Source: Styela clava (taxonomy: Eukaryota > Chordata > Ascidiacea > Stolidobranchia > Styelidae). From it: 64,000 nt of DNA. Under the pieces are notes generated by a model that searched no databases, was not told the DNA's origin, and saw nothing but the letters and a program-made list of their open reading frames with translations. The translations under genes were made by a program, and so were the position numbers. Below are positions 52,596 through 64,000 of the stretch, piece after piece (position 1 is the first letter of the stretch; each line of letters begins with the position of its first letter). The DNA lies in assembly GCF_964204865.1 (NCBI RefSeq), contig NC_135255.1, positions 17,699,135 through 17,763,134 on the forward strand. Reading direction: 5' to 3'.

Positions 52596-53572
52596 TTTCC
52601 TATTCGGAAAGTTACGATTTATATAATGTTTGTCATGTTTCTCCTACTACTTTGTAAGGCAAAGCGAGTACTCACCCTCGTTCCGTGTCTTTTGGAATGG
52701 GCGCGGAGCGTCAGGCACGAAGACAGCTGCAAATCTTCCATACTGCTTCCACCGGAGTAACTTCGGAACGCACAACAATTTCACGAATTCTTTAAATGGA
52801 AGTTAGATGGGCATTGTGATGTCACAGAGCAGAGACTGCAATTAAAATGTATTTGGTTACAGGCGAAGAGAATCTGGAATTTCTTTAACCGGTTAACTGC
52901 AGCGTGACGTTTGACGTAATATTTATTGTTTTAGCTTATTACGTCGCAATGGTTACAAATTAATTTCGAGTGATTTATCCTGGTATCTCTCAAAATTATT
53001 GACGAATCTAGATCGTTTTGTGATTCCTTGCTGCAAGAGATATGCAGCGTGCTTTGGACATATGGAAGTATTTTCGTGAAACAGTTTCCGTTATTCAATG
53101 TCACTTATGTGACAAATTTACAGTGCCCAGTGTGCAAATTCTTCTTTGAGATATCATACGGAAAAACAGCATCAACTGCGCCACATGGAATAGACAATTT
53201 ACGCTTTTACCGAAAACTGATTATGAATTTATCATTGTCCAATTTTCATAATCAGCAATCTTGGTACTTCAATTATTTTTCACCTCTATTGGGTCTCTAC
53301 AAATACAGTTAGTGATATTCTTTTAAATGAAACGCTACAGGAGATAAATTTGCGAAGACGTAATCATTTCTGACAAAATTGTACATTATAAAGATGATTT
53401 GTACCTGAGATGTCAGTCAACGGTTAAAATAAATCGTAACCTTCAACCATCCAGAATGGGTCCACCATTCCCAGCCCCACTAATTAGTATTGTAAGTGGA
53501 AACTTAATCACCGTCACCGGAACCGTTTTCATAAATTCCCAATACATTATTGCGTGAAAACACCGCCCATTT

Positions 53573-53764
53573 ATCGCTTCTTCGGCCTATTGGCTAAAAT
53601 CAAGTGTAGTAACTGTTCTATTCAGATTAATACCTGAATCGTGGGGTACTCCCCCACTCTTGTATTAATTTGATTTTTGCGACGACGAGAGCGAGGGTTC
53701 GGCTTGCCACTCCGCTCTCACCGGTCGGCTTGGCGTTGCACTACAGCCTTGACTGGCCCGTCAC
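53573..53764 (+). ncRNA. U2 snRNA, copy 46 (G26A variant)
   Basis: G26A (53,598) with C at -7; counterpart of copy 27. Confidence 0.94.
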
Positions 53765-54741
53765 TTTCCTATTCGGAAAGTTACGATTTATATAATGTTT
53801 GTCATGTTTCTCCTACTACTTTGTAAGGCAAAGCGAGTACTCACCCTCGTTCCGTGTCTTTTGGAATGGGCGCGGAGCGTCAGGCACGAAGACAGCTGCA
53901 AATCTTCCATACTGCTTCCACCGGAGTAACTTCGGAACGCACAACAATTTCACGAATTCTTTAAATGGAAGTTAGATGGGCATTGTGATGTCACAGAGCA
54001 GAGACTGCAATTAAAATGTATTTGGTTACAGGCGAAGAGAATCTGGAATTTCTTTAACCGGTTAACTGCAGCGTGACGTTTGACGTAATATTTATTGTTT
54101 TAGCTTATTACGTCGCAATGGTTACAAATTAATTTCGAGTGATTTATCCTGGTATCTCTCAAAATTATTGACGAATCTAGATCGTTTTGTGATCCCTTGC
54201 TGCAAGAGATATGCAGCGTGCTTTGGACATATGGAAGTATTTTCGTGAAACAGTTTCCGTTATTCAATGTCACTTATGTGACAAATTTACAGTGCCCAGT
54301 GTGCAAATTCTTCTTTGAGATATCATACGGAAAAACAGCATCAACTGCGCCACATGGAATAGACAATTTACGCTTTTACCGAAAACTGATTATGAATTTA
54401 TCATTGTCCAATTTTCATAATCAGCAATCTTGGTACTTCAATTATTTTTCACCTCTATTGGGTCTCTACAAATACAGTTAGTGATATTCTTTTAAATGAA
54501 ACGCTACAGGAGATAAATTTGCGAAGACGTAATCATTTCTGACAAAATTGTACATTATAAAGATGATTTGTACCTGAGATGTCAGTCAACGGTTAAAATA
54601 AATCGTAACCTTCAACCATCCAGAATGGGTCCACCATTCCCAGCCCCACTAATTAGTATTGTAAGTGGAAACTTAATCACCGTCACCGGAACCGTTTTCA
54701 TAAATTCCCAATACATTATTGCGTGAAAACACCGACCATTT

Positions 54742-54933
54742 ATCGCTTCTTCGGCCTATTGGCTAAGATCAAGTGTAGTAACTGTTCTATTCAGATTAAT
54801 ACCTGAATCGTGGGGTACTCCCCCACTCTTGTATTAATTTGATTTTTGCGACGACGAGAGCGAGGGTTCGGCTTGCCACTCCGCTCTCACCGGTCGGCTT
54901 GGCGTTGCACTACAGCCTTGACTGGCCCGTCAC
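54742..54933 (+). ncRNA. U2 snRNA, copy 47
   Basis: Consensus gene, the last majority-type one before the right-hand subfamily begins. Confidence 0.96.
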
Positions 54934-55911
54934 TTTCCTATTCGGAAAGTTACGATTTATATAATGTTTGTCATGTTTCTCCTACTACTTTGTAAGGCAA
55001 AGCGAGTACTCACCCTCGTTCCGTGTCTTTTGGAATGGGCGCGGAGCGTCAGGCACGAAGACAGCTGCAAATCTTCCATACTGCTTCCACCGGAGTAACT
55101 TCGGAACGCACAACAATTTCACGAATTCTTTAAATGGAAGTTAGATGGGCATTGTGATGTCACAGAGCAGAGACTGCAATTAAAATGTATTTGGTTACAG
55201 GCGAAGAGAATCTGGAATTTCTTTAACCGGTTAACTGCAGCGTGACGTTTGACGTAATAATTTATTGTTTTAGCTTATTACGTCGCAATGGTTACAAATT
55301 AATTTCGAGTGATTTATCCTGGTATCTCTCAAAATTATTGACGAATCTAGATCGCATTGTGATCCCTTGCTGCAAGAGATATGCAGCGTGCTTTGGACAT
55401 ATGGAAGTATTTTAGTGAAACAGTTTCCGTTATTCAATGTCACTTATGTGACAAATTTACAGTGCCCAGTGTGCAAATTCTTCTTTGAGATATCATACGG
55501 AAAAACAGCATCAACTGCGCCACATGGAATAGACAATTTACGCTTTTACCGAAAACTGATTATGAATTTATCATTGTCCAATTTTCATAATCAGCAATCT
55601 TGGTACTTCAATTATTTTTCACCTCTATTGGGTCTCTACAAATACAGTTAGTGATATTTTTTTAAATGAAACGCTACAGGAGATAAATTTGCGAAGACGT
55701 AATCATTTCTGACAAAATTGTACATTATAAAGATGATTTGTACCTGAGATGTCAGTCAACGGTTAAAATAAATCGTAACCTTCAACCATCCAGAATGGGT
55801 CAACCATTCCCAGCCCTACTAATTAGTATTGTAAGTGGAAACTTAATCACCGTCACCGGAACCGTTTTCATAAATTCCCAATACATTATTGCGTGAAAAC
55901 ACCGACCATTT

Positions 55912-56103
55912 ATCGCTTCTTCGGCCTATTGGCTAAGATCAAGTGTAGTAACTGTTCTATTCAGATTAATACCTGAATCGTGGGGTACTCCCCCACTCTT
56001 GTATTAATTTGATTTTTGCGACGACGAGAGCGAGGGTTCGGCTTGCCACTCCGCTCTCACCGGTCGACTTGGCGTTGCACTACAGCCTTGACTGGCCCGT
56101 CAC
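55912..56103 (+). ncRNA. U2 snRNA, copy 48 (G156A)
   Basis: First gene of the right-hand subfamily. G156 to A (56,067) puts an A-C mismatch into the inner part of stem IV while the outer CCGGUC/GACUGG pairs remain. The promoter has the GTCAACC and CCCTAC forms, and the 3' repeat is the CTTTTCCATTC form. Confidence 0.93.
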
Positions 56104-56159
56104 TTTTCCATTCGGAAAGTTACGATTTATATGATGTTTGTCATGTTTCTCCTACTACT

Positions 56160-56360
56160 TTGTAAGGCAAAGCGAGTACTCACCCTCGTTCCGCGTCTTT
56201 TGGAATGGGCGCGGAGCGTCAGGCACGAAGACAGCTGCAAATCTTCCATACTGCTTCCACCGGAGTAACTTCGGAACGCACAACAATTTCACGAATTCTT
56301 TGATGTCACAGAGCAGAGACTGCAATTAAAATGTATTTGGTTACAGGCGAATTTCTTTAA
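56160..56360. other. Two small deletions in unit 49 (and 52)
   Basis: Near 56,300, 24 bp between ATTCTTT and GATGTCAC are missing. Near 56,350, 12 bp are missing, leaving GGCGAATTTC, with GAA at both ends of the lost piece, as in slippage. Together they shorten the unit to 1,134 bp. The same deletions are at about 59,775 and 59,825. Confidence 0.9.
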
Positions 56361-57045
56361 CCGGTTAACTGCAGCGTGACGTTTGACGTAATAATTTATT
56401 GTTTTAGCTTATTACGTCGCAATGGTTACAAATTAATTTCGAGTGATTTATCCTGGTATCTCTCAAAATTATTGACGAATCTAGATCGTTTTGTGATCCC
56501 TTGCTGCAAGAGATATGCAGCGTGCTTTGGACATATGGAAGTATTTTAGTGAAATAGTTTCCGTTATTCAATGTCACTTATGTGACAAATTTACAGTGCC
56601 CAGTGTGCAAATTCTTCTTTGAGATATCATACGGAAAAACAGCATCAACTGCGCCACATGGAATAGACAATTTACGCTTTTACCGAAAACTGATTATGAA
56701 TTTATCATTGTCCAATTTTCATAATCAGCAATCTTGGTACTTCAATTATTTTTCACCTCTATTGGGTCTCTACAAATACAGTTAGTGATATTCTTTTAAA
56801 TGAAACGCTACAGGAGATAAATTTGCGAAGACGTAATCATTTCTGACAAAATTGTACATTATAAAGATGATTTGTACCTGAGATGTCAGTCAACGGTTAA
56901 AATAAATCGTAACCTTCAACCATCCAGAATGGGTCAACCATTCCCAGCCCTACTAATTAGTATTGTAAGTGGAAACTTAATCACCGTAACCGGAACCGTT
57001 TTCATAAATTCCCAATACATTATTGCGTGAAAACACCGACCATTT

Positions 57046-57237
57046 ATCGCTTCTTCGGCCTATTGGCTAAGATCAAGTGTAGTAACTGTTCTATTCAGAT
57101 TAATACCTGAATCGTGGGGTACTCCCCCACTCTTGTATTAATTTGATTTTTGCGACGACGAGAGCGAGGGTTCGGCTTGCCACTCCGCTCTCACCGGTCG
57201 ACTTGGCGTTGCACTGCAGCCTTGACTGGCCCGTCAC
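57046..57237 (+). ncRNA. U2 snRNA, copy 49 (G156A, A171G)
   Basis: G156A (57,201) and A171G (57,216), both in stem-loop IV. The PSE-like element has A for C at -58 (56,988). Its unit is shortened by two deletions totalling 36 bp. Confidence 0.92.
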
Positions 57238-58215
57238 TTTCCTATTCGGAAAGTTACGATTTATATAATGTTTGTCATGTTTCTCCTACTACTTTGTAAG
57301 GCAAAGCGAGTACTCACCCTCGTTCCGTGCATTTTGGAATGGGCGCGGATCGTCAGGCACGAAGACAGCTGCAAATCTTCCATACTGCTTCCACCGGAGT
57401 AACTTCGGAACGCACAACAATTTCACGAATTTTTTAAATGGAAGTTAGAAGGGCATTGTGATGTCACAGAGCAGAGACTGCAATTAAAATGTATTTGGTT
57501 ACAGGCGAAGAGAATCTGGAATTTCTTTAACCGGTTAACTGCAGCGTGACGTTTGACGTAATAATTTATTGTTTTAGCTTATTACGTCGCAATGGTTACA
57601 AATTAATTTCGAGTGATTTATCCTGGTATCTCTCAAAATTATTGACGAATCTAGATCGTTTTGTGATCCCTTGCTGCAAGAGATATGCAGCGTGCTTTGG
57701 ACATATGGAAGTATTTTAGTGAAACAGTTTCCGTTATTCAATGTCACTTATGTGACAAATTTCTAGTGCCCAGTGTGCAAATTCTTCTTTGAGATATCAT
57801 ACGGAAAAACAGCATCAACTGCGCCACATGGAATAGACAATTTACGCTTTTACCGAAAACTGATTATGAATTTATCTTTGTCCAATTTTCATAATCAGCA
57901 ATCTTGGTACTTCAATTATTTTTCACCTCTATTGGGTCTCTACAAATACAGTTAGTGATATTCTTTTAAATGAAACGCTACAGGAGATAAATTTGCGAAG
58001 ACGTAATCATTTCTGACAAAATTGTACATTATAAAGATGATTTGTACCTGAGATGTCAGTCAACGGTTAAAATAAATCGTAACCTTCAACCATCCAGAAT
58101 GGGTCCACCATTCCCAGCCCCACTAATTAGTATTGTAAGTGGAAACTTAATCACCGTCACCGGAACCGTTTTCATAAATTCCCAATACATTATTGCGTGA
58201 AAACACCGACCATTT

Positions 58216-58407
58216 ATCGCTTCTTCGGCCTATTGGCTAAGATCAAGTGTAGTAACTGTTCTATTCAGATTAATACCTGAATCGTGGGGTACTCCCCCAC
58301 TCTTGTATTAATTTGATTTTTGCGACGACGAGAGCGAGGGTTCGGCTTGCCACTCCGCTCTCACCGGTCGGCTTGGCGTTGCACTACAGCCTTGACTGGC
58401 CCGTCAC
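58216..58407 (+). ncRNA. U2 snRNA, copy 50
   Basis: Consensus gene with a majority-type promoter (GTCCACC, CCCCAC), although the upstream half of its unit is right-hand type. The switch marks a recombination junction between about 57,877 and 58,108. Confidence 0.95.
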
Positions 58408-59385
58408 TTTCCTATTCGGAAAGTTACGATTTATATAATGTTTGTCATGTTTCTCCTACTACTTTGTAAGGCAAAGCGAGTACTCACCCTCGTTCCGTGT
58501 CTTTTGGAATGGGCGCGGAGCGTCAGGCACGAAGACAGCTGCAAATCTTCCATACTGCTTCCACCGGAGTAACTTCGGAACGCACAACAATTTCACGAAT
58601 TCTTTAAATGGAAGTTAGATGGGCATTGTGATGTCACAGAGCAGAGACTGCAATTAAAATGTATTTGGTTACAGGCGAAGAGAATCTGGAATTTCTTTAA
58701 CCGGTTAACTGCAGCGTGACGTTTGACGTAATAATTTATTGTTTTAGCTTATTACGTCGCAATGGTTACAAATTAATTTCGAGTGATTTATCCTGGTATC
58801 TCTCAAAATTATTGACGAATCTAGATCGCATTGTGATCCCTTGCTGCAAGAGATATGCAGCGTGCTTTGGACATATGGAAGTATTTTAGTGAAACAGTTT
58901 CCGTTATTCAATGTCACTTATGTGACAAATTTACAGTGCCCAGTGTGCAAATTCTTCTTTGAGATATCATACGGAAAAACAGCATCAACTGCGCCACATG
59001 GAATAGACAATTTACGCTTTTACCGAAAACTGATTATGAATTTATCATTGTCCAATTTTCATAATCAGCAATCTTGGTACTTCAATTATTTTTCACCTCT
59101 ATTGGGTCTCTACAAATACAGTTAGTGATATTTTTTTAAATGAAACGCTACAGGAGATAAATTTGCGAAGACGTAATCATTTCTGACAAAATTGTACATT
59201 ATAAAGATGATTTGTACCTGAGATGTCAGTCAACGGTTAAAATAAATCGTAACCTTCAACCATCCAGAATGGGTCAACCATTCCCAGCCCTACTAATTAG
59301 TATTGTAAGTGGAAACTTAATCACCGTCACCGGAACCGTTTTCATAAATTCCCAATACATTATTGCGTGAAAACACCGACCATTT

Positions 59386-59577
59386 ATCGCTTCTTCGGCC
59401 TATTGGCTAAGATCAAGTGTAGTAACTGTTCTATTCAGATTAATACCTGAATCGTGGGGTACTCCCCCACTCTTGTATTAATTTGATTTTTGCGACGACG
59501 AGAGCGAGGGTTCGGCTTGCCACTCCGCTCTCACCGGTCGACTTGGCGTTGCACTACAGCCTTGACTGGCCCGTCAC
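59386..59577 (+). ncRNA. U2 snRNA, copy 51 (G156A)
   Basis: Repeats copy 48 and its flanks 3,474 bp downstream; no difference seen. Confidence 0.93.
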
Positions 59578-60519
59578 TTTTCCATTCGGAAAGTTACGAT
59601 TTATATGATGTTTGTCATGTTTCTCCTACTACTTTGTAAGGCAAAGCGAGTACTCACCCTCGTTCCGCGTCTTTTGGAATGGGCGCGGAGCGTCAGGCAC
59701 GAAGACAGCTGCAAATCTTCCATACTGCTTCCACCGGAGTAACTTCGGAACGCACAACAATTTCACGAATTCTTTGATGTCACAGAGCAGAGACTGCAAT
59801 TAAAATGTATTTGGTTACAGGCGAATTTCTTTAACCGGTTAACTGCAGCGTGACGTTTGACGTAATAATTTATTGTTTTAGCTTATTACGTCGCAATGGT
59901 TACAAATTAATTTCGAGTGATTTATCCTGGTATCTCTCAAAATTATTGACGAATCTAGATCGTTTTGTGATCCCTTGCTGCAAGAGATATGCAGCGTGCT
60001 TTGGACATATGGAAGTATTTTAGTGAAATAGTTTCCGTTATTCAATGTCACTTATGTGACAAATTTACAGTGCCCAGTGTGCAAATTCTTCTTTGAGATA
60101 TCATACGGAAAAACAGCATCAACTGCGCCACATGGAATAGACAATTTACGCTTTTACCGAAAACTGATTATGAATTTATCATTGTCCAATTTTCATAATC
60201 AGCAATCTTGGTACTTCAATTATTTTTCACCTCTATTGGGTCTCTACAAATACAGTTAGTGATATTCTTTTAAATGAAACGCTACAGGAGATAAATTTGC
60301 GAAGACGTAATCATTTCTGACAAAATTGTACATTATAAAGATGATTTGTACCTGAGATGTCAGTCAACGGTTAAAATAAATCGTAACCTTCAACCATCCA
60401 GAATGGGTCAACCATTCCCAGCCCTACTAATTAGTATTGTAAGTGGAAACTTAATCACCGTAACCGGAACCGTTTTCATAAATTCCCAATACATTATTGC
60501 GTGAAAACACCGACCATTT

Positions 60520-60711
60520 ATCGCTTCTTCGGCCTATTGGCTAAGATCAAGTGTAGTAACTGTTCTATTCAGATTAATACCTGAATCGTGGGGTACTCCC
60601 CCACTCTTGTATTAATTTGATTTTTGCGACGACGAGAGCGAGGGTTCGGCTTGCCACTCCGCTCTCACCGGTCGACTTGGCGTTGCACTGCAGCCTTGAC
60701 TGGCCCGTCAC
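60520..60711 (+). ncRNA. U2 snRNA, copy 52 (G156A, A171G)
   Basis: Repeats copy 49, including the -58 change and the 36-bp shorter unit. Confidence 0.92.
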
Positions 60712-61689
60712 TTTCCTATTCGGAAAGTTACGATTTATATAATGTTTGTCATGTTTCTCCTACTACTTTGTAAGGCAAAGCGAGTACTCACCCTCGTTCC
60801 GTGCATTTTGGAATGGGCGCGGATCGTCAGGCACGAAGACAGCTGCAAATCTTCCATACTGCTTCCACCGGAGTAACTTCGGAACGCACAACAATTTCAC
60901 GAATTTTTTAAATGGAAGTTAGAAGGGCATTGTGATGTCACAGAGCAGAGACTGCAATTAAAATGTATTTGGTTACAGGCGAAGAGAATCTGGAATTTCT
61001 TTAACCGGTTAACTGCAGCGTGACGTTTGACGTAATAATTTATTGTTTTAGCTTATTACGTCGCAATGGTTACAAATTAATTTCGAGTGATTTATCCTGG
61101 TATCTCTCAAAATTATTGACGAATCTAGATCGTTTTGTGATCCCTTGCTGCAAGAGATATGCAGCGTGCTTTGGACATATGGAAGTATTTTAGTGAAACA
61201 GTTTCCGTTATTCAATGTCACTTATGTGACAAATTTCTAGTGCCCAGTGTGCAAATTCTTCTTTGAGATATCATACGGAAAAACAGCATCAACTGCGCCA
61301 CATGGAATAGACAATTTACGCTTTTACCGAAAACTGATTATGAATTTATCTTTGTCCAATTTTCATAATCAGCAATCTTGGTACTTCAATTATTTTTCAC
61401 CTCTATTGGGTCTCTACAAATACAGTTAGTGATATTCTTTTAAATGAAACGCTACAGGAGATAAATTTGCGAAGACGTAATCATTTCTGACAAAATTGTA
61501 CATTATAAAGATGATTTGTACCTGAGATGTCAGTCAACGATTAAAATAAATCGTAACCTTCAACCATCCAGAATGGGTCAACCATTCCCAGCCCTACTAA
61601 TTAGTATTGTAAGTGGAAACTTAATCACCGTCACCGGAACCGTTTTCATAAATTCCCAATACATTATTGCGTGAAAACACCGACCATTT

Positions 61690-61881
61690 ATCGCTTCTTC
61701 GGCCTATTGGCTAAGATGAAGTGTAGTAACTGTTCTATTCAGATTAATACCTGAATCGTGGGGTACTCCCCCACTCTTGTATTAATTTGATTTTTGCGAC
61801 GACGAGAGCGAGGGTTTGGCTTGCCACTCCGTTCTCACCGGTCGACTTGGCGTTGCACTACAGCCTTGACTGGCCCGTCAC
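61690..61881 (+). ncRNA. U2 snRNA, copy 53 (C29G, C128U, C143U, G156A)
   Basis: C29 to G (61,718) falls in the U6-pairing stretch GAUCAAG, at a position invariant in familiar U2 RNAs. C143U leaves a G-U pair in stem III, and C128U is in its terminal region. This is the most changed U2 in the window and a possible pseudogene. Confidence 0.9.
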
Positions 61882-62859
61882 TTTCCTATTCGGAAAGTTA
61901 CGATTTATATAATGTTTGTCATGTTTCTCCTACTACTTTGTGAGGCAAAGCGAGTACTCACCCTCGTTCCGTGTCTTTTGGAATGGGCGCGGAGCGTCAG
62001 GCACGAAGACAGCTGCAAATCTTCCATACTGCTTCCACCGGAGTAACTTCGGAACGCACAACAATTTCACGAATTCTTTAAATGGAAGTTAGATGGGCAT
62101 TGTGATGTCACAGAGCAGAGACGGCAATTAAAATGTATTTGGTTACAGGCGAAGAGAATCTGGAATTTCTTTAACCGGTTAACTGCAGCGTGACGTTTGA
62201 CGTAATAATTTATTGTTTTAGCTTATTACGTCGCAATGGTTACAAATTAATTTCGAGTGATTTATCCTGGTATCTCTCAAAATTATTGACGAATCTAGAT
62301 CGTTTTGTGATCCCTTGCTGCAAGAGATATGCAGCGTGCTTTGGACATATGGAAGTATTTTAGTGAAACAGTTTCCGTTATTCAATGTCACTTATGTGAC
62401 AAATTTACAGTGCCCAGTGTGCAAATTCTTCTTTGAGATATCATACGGAAAAACAGCATCAACTGCGCCACATGGAATAGACAATTTACGCTTTTACCGA
62501 AAACTGATTATGAATTTATCATTGTCCAATTTTCATAATCAGCAATCTTGGTACTTCAATTATTTTTCACCTCTATTGGGTCTCTACAAATACAGTTAGT
62601 GATATTCTTTTAAATGAAACGCTACAGGAGATAAATTTGCGAAGACGTAATCATTTCTGACAAAATTGTACATTATAAAGATGATTTGTACCTGAGATGT
62701 CAGTCAACGGTTAAAATAAATCGTAACCTTCAACCATCCAGAATGGGTCAACCATTCCCAGCCCTACTAATTAGTATTGTAAGTGGAAACTTAATCACCG
62801 TCACCGGAACCGTTTTCATAAATTCCTAATACATTATTGCGTGAAAACACCGACCATTT

Positions 62860-63051
62860 ATCGCTTCTTCGGCCTATTGGCTAAGATCAAGTGTAGTAAC
62901 TGTTCTATTCAGATTAATACCTGAATCGTGGGGTACTCCCCCACTCTTGTATTAATTTGATTTTTGCGACGACGAGAGCGAGGGTTTGGCTTGCCACTCC
63001 GTTCTCACCGGTCGACTTGGCGTTGCACTACAGCCTTGACTGGCCCGTCAC
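62860..63051 (+). ncRNA. U2 snRNA, copy 54 (C128U, C143U, G156A)
   Basis: Shares three changes with copy 53 but has the normal C29. The promoter has a private C to T at -33 (62,827). Last complete gene in the window. Confidence 0.92.
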
Positions 63052-63484
63052 TTTCCTATTCGGAAAGTTACGATTTATCTAATGTTTGTCATGTTTCTCC
63101 TACTACTTTGTGAGGCAAAGCGAGTACTCACCCTCGTTCCGTGTCTTTTGGAATGGGCGCGGAGCGTCAGGCACGAAGACAGCTGCAAATCTTCCATACT
63201 GCTTCCACCGGAGTAACTTCGGAACGCACAACAATTTCACGAATTCTTTAAATGGAAGTTAGATGGGCATTGTGATGTCACAGAGCAGAGACTGCAATTA
63301 AAATGTATTTGGTTACAGGCGAAGAGAATCTGGAATTTCTTTAACCAGTTAACTGCAGCGTGACGTTTGACGTAATAATTTATTGTTTTAGCTTATTACG
63401 TCGCAATGGTTACAAATTAATTTCGAGTGATTTATCCTGGTATCTCTCAAAATTATTGACGAATCTAGATCGTTTTGTGATCCC

Positions 63485-64000
63485 TTGCTGCAAGAGATAT
63501 GCAGCGTGCTTTGGACATATGGAAGTGTTTTAGTGAAACAGTTTCCGTTATTCAATGTCACTTATGTGACAAATTTACAGTGCCCAGTGAGCAAATTCTT
63601 CTTTGAGATATCATACGGAAAAACAGCATCAACTGCGCCACATGGAATAGACAATTTACGCTTTTACCGAAAACTGACTATGAATTTATCATTGTCCAAT
63701 TTTCATAATCAGCAATCTTGGTACTTCAATTATTTTTCACCTCTATTGGGTCTCTACAAATACAGTTAGTGATATTCTTTTAAATGAAACGCTACAAGAG
63801 ATAAATTTGCGAAGACGTAAACATTTCTGACAAAATTGTACATTATAAAGATGATTTGTACCTGAGATGTCAGTCAACGGTTAAAATAAATCGTAACCTT
63901 CAACCATCCAGAATGGGTCAACCATTCCCAGCCCTACTAATTAGTATTGTAAGTGGAAACTTAATCACCGTCACCGGAACCGTTTTCATAAATTCCCAAT
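63485..64000 (+). other. Truncated last unit: spacer and U2 promoter without its gene
   Basis: The PSE-like element is present at 63,966-63,982, and the U2 gene would begin about 64,030, outside the window. The unit is the most substituted one here: GTGTTTTAGTG at 63,526, CCCAGTGAGC near 63,584, CTGACTATG near 63,675, and AGGAGATAA changed to AAGAGATAA near 63,796. Confidence 0.85.

Larger units (their letters stand above)
47160..53598. repeat. Duplicated block, copy B (units 41-46)
   Basis: Partner of 23,782-31,388, one unit shorter. Each copy has private changes (AATCCTCC at 46,892 just outside B; CCTCAG and GTAGATGG in A), which argues that both are real and have begun to diverge. Confidence 0.85.
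54636..61410. repeat. Tandem 3,474-bp higher-order repeat of three units
   Basis: Units of 1,170, 1,170 and 1,134 bp (sum 3,474) are repeated twice in tandem. Period 3,474 links 55,367/58,841, 56,582/60,056 and 57,773/61,247, including shared private changes: GATCGCATTG, TTTTTTTAAATG, the 36-bp deletions, GTGCATTTTGG, GCGGATCGTC, TTCTAG and TTATCTTTG. No difference between the two copies was seen where compared. Confidence 0.88.
1..64000 (+). repeat. Tandem array of ~1,169-bp U2 snRNA gene units
   Basis: The same unit recurs head to tail about 55 times without interruption. Spacing is 1,169 bp for almost all units. It is 1,170 bp where copy 12 gains one base in an A-tract near 13,681, 1,168 bp in the units near 24,715 and 48,092, and 1,170 or 1,134 bp in the right-hand subfamily beyond about 55,250. 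Each unit has spacer, then a PSE-like element, then a U2 gene, then a 3' inverted repeat. Units differ from one another at only a handful of positions. Such uniformity is what concerted evolution by unequal crossing-over and gene conversion produces; tandem U2 arrays are known from human, Xenopus and sea urchin. Neither end of the array is in the window. Confidence 0.98.
55254..64000. repeat. Right-hand subfamily of units
   Basis: From here most units share GTAATAATTT (one extra A), GTATTTTAGTG, GTCAACC and CCCTAC, plus U2 G156A in six of seven genes. The number of private substitutions rises toward the window end. Reduced homogenisation is typical of array margins. Confidence 0.85.

Noticed and set aside
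56138-56329. 63-codon frame, also at 59,612-59,803
   Set aside because: A by-product of point changes and the 24-bp deletion in the shortened unit.
1-64000. CRISPR array, satellite or transposon tandem
   Set aside because: Units are far too long and nearly identical for CRISPR, carry a bona fide snRNA gene, and show no transposase, reverse transcriptase, terminal repeats or target-site duplications.

Overview
The whole window is one head-to-tail tandem array of U2 small nuclear RNA genes, so it comes from a eukaryotic nuclear genome. Each unit is about 1,169 bp: a ~192-nt U2 gene on the + strand plus ~977 bp of AT-rich spacer. I count 54 complete U2 genes. A 55th unit is cut off about 30 bp before its gene would begin, and the window opens just 3' of the previous unit's gene. 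No protein-coding gene, second RNA gene, transposon or CRISPR array could be supported. The compact TATA-less upstream region with a conserved block at -64 to -48 resembles animal Pol II snRNA promoters (PSE), so an animal is the best guess. The U2 sequence differs from the human, fly and nematode sequences I know, and I cannot name the species.

The U2 call rests on the RNA itself. The 5' end and stem I are recognisable, and the branch-point recognition sequence GUAGUA lies at nt 34-39. Stem-loop IIa (UUCAG/CUGAA) has an 8-nt loop exactly complementary to a downstream segment. Stem IIb (GUGGGG/CCCCAC) is followed by the Sm site GAUUUUUG (nt 100-107), stem III (GAGAGCG/CGCUCUC) and stem-loop IV with the UUGCAC loop. 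A near-perfect inverted repeat sits directly on the 3' edge of the gene.

Layout: positions 1 to about 55,250 hold 47 very similar majority-type units. Within them a 6-7-unit block is duplicated about 23.4 kb apart (23.8-31.4 kb and 47.2-53.6 kb), and a shorter block is duplicated three units apart (35.1-37.2 and 38.6-40.7 kb). From about 55,250 to the end the units belong to a second, more diverged subfamily (1,170 bp, with U2 G156A in six of seven genes). It contains a 3,474-bp three-unit higher-order repeat in tandem, one unit of which is shortened to 1,134 bp. Rising divergence to the right suggests the array edge may be near. Because the units are so uniform, the few copies with changes in functional parts of U2 (copies 18, 21, 26, 27, 32, 35, 39, 41, 45, 46, 53) stand out.

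All comparisons were made by eye. U2 ends, promoter elements and factor sites are inferences from sequence, not mapped data.
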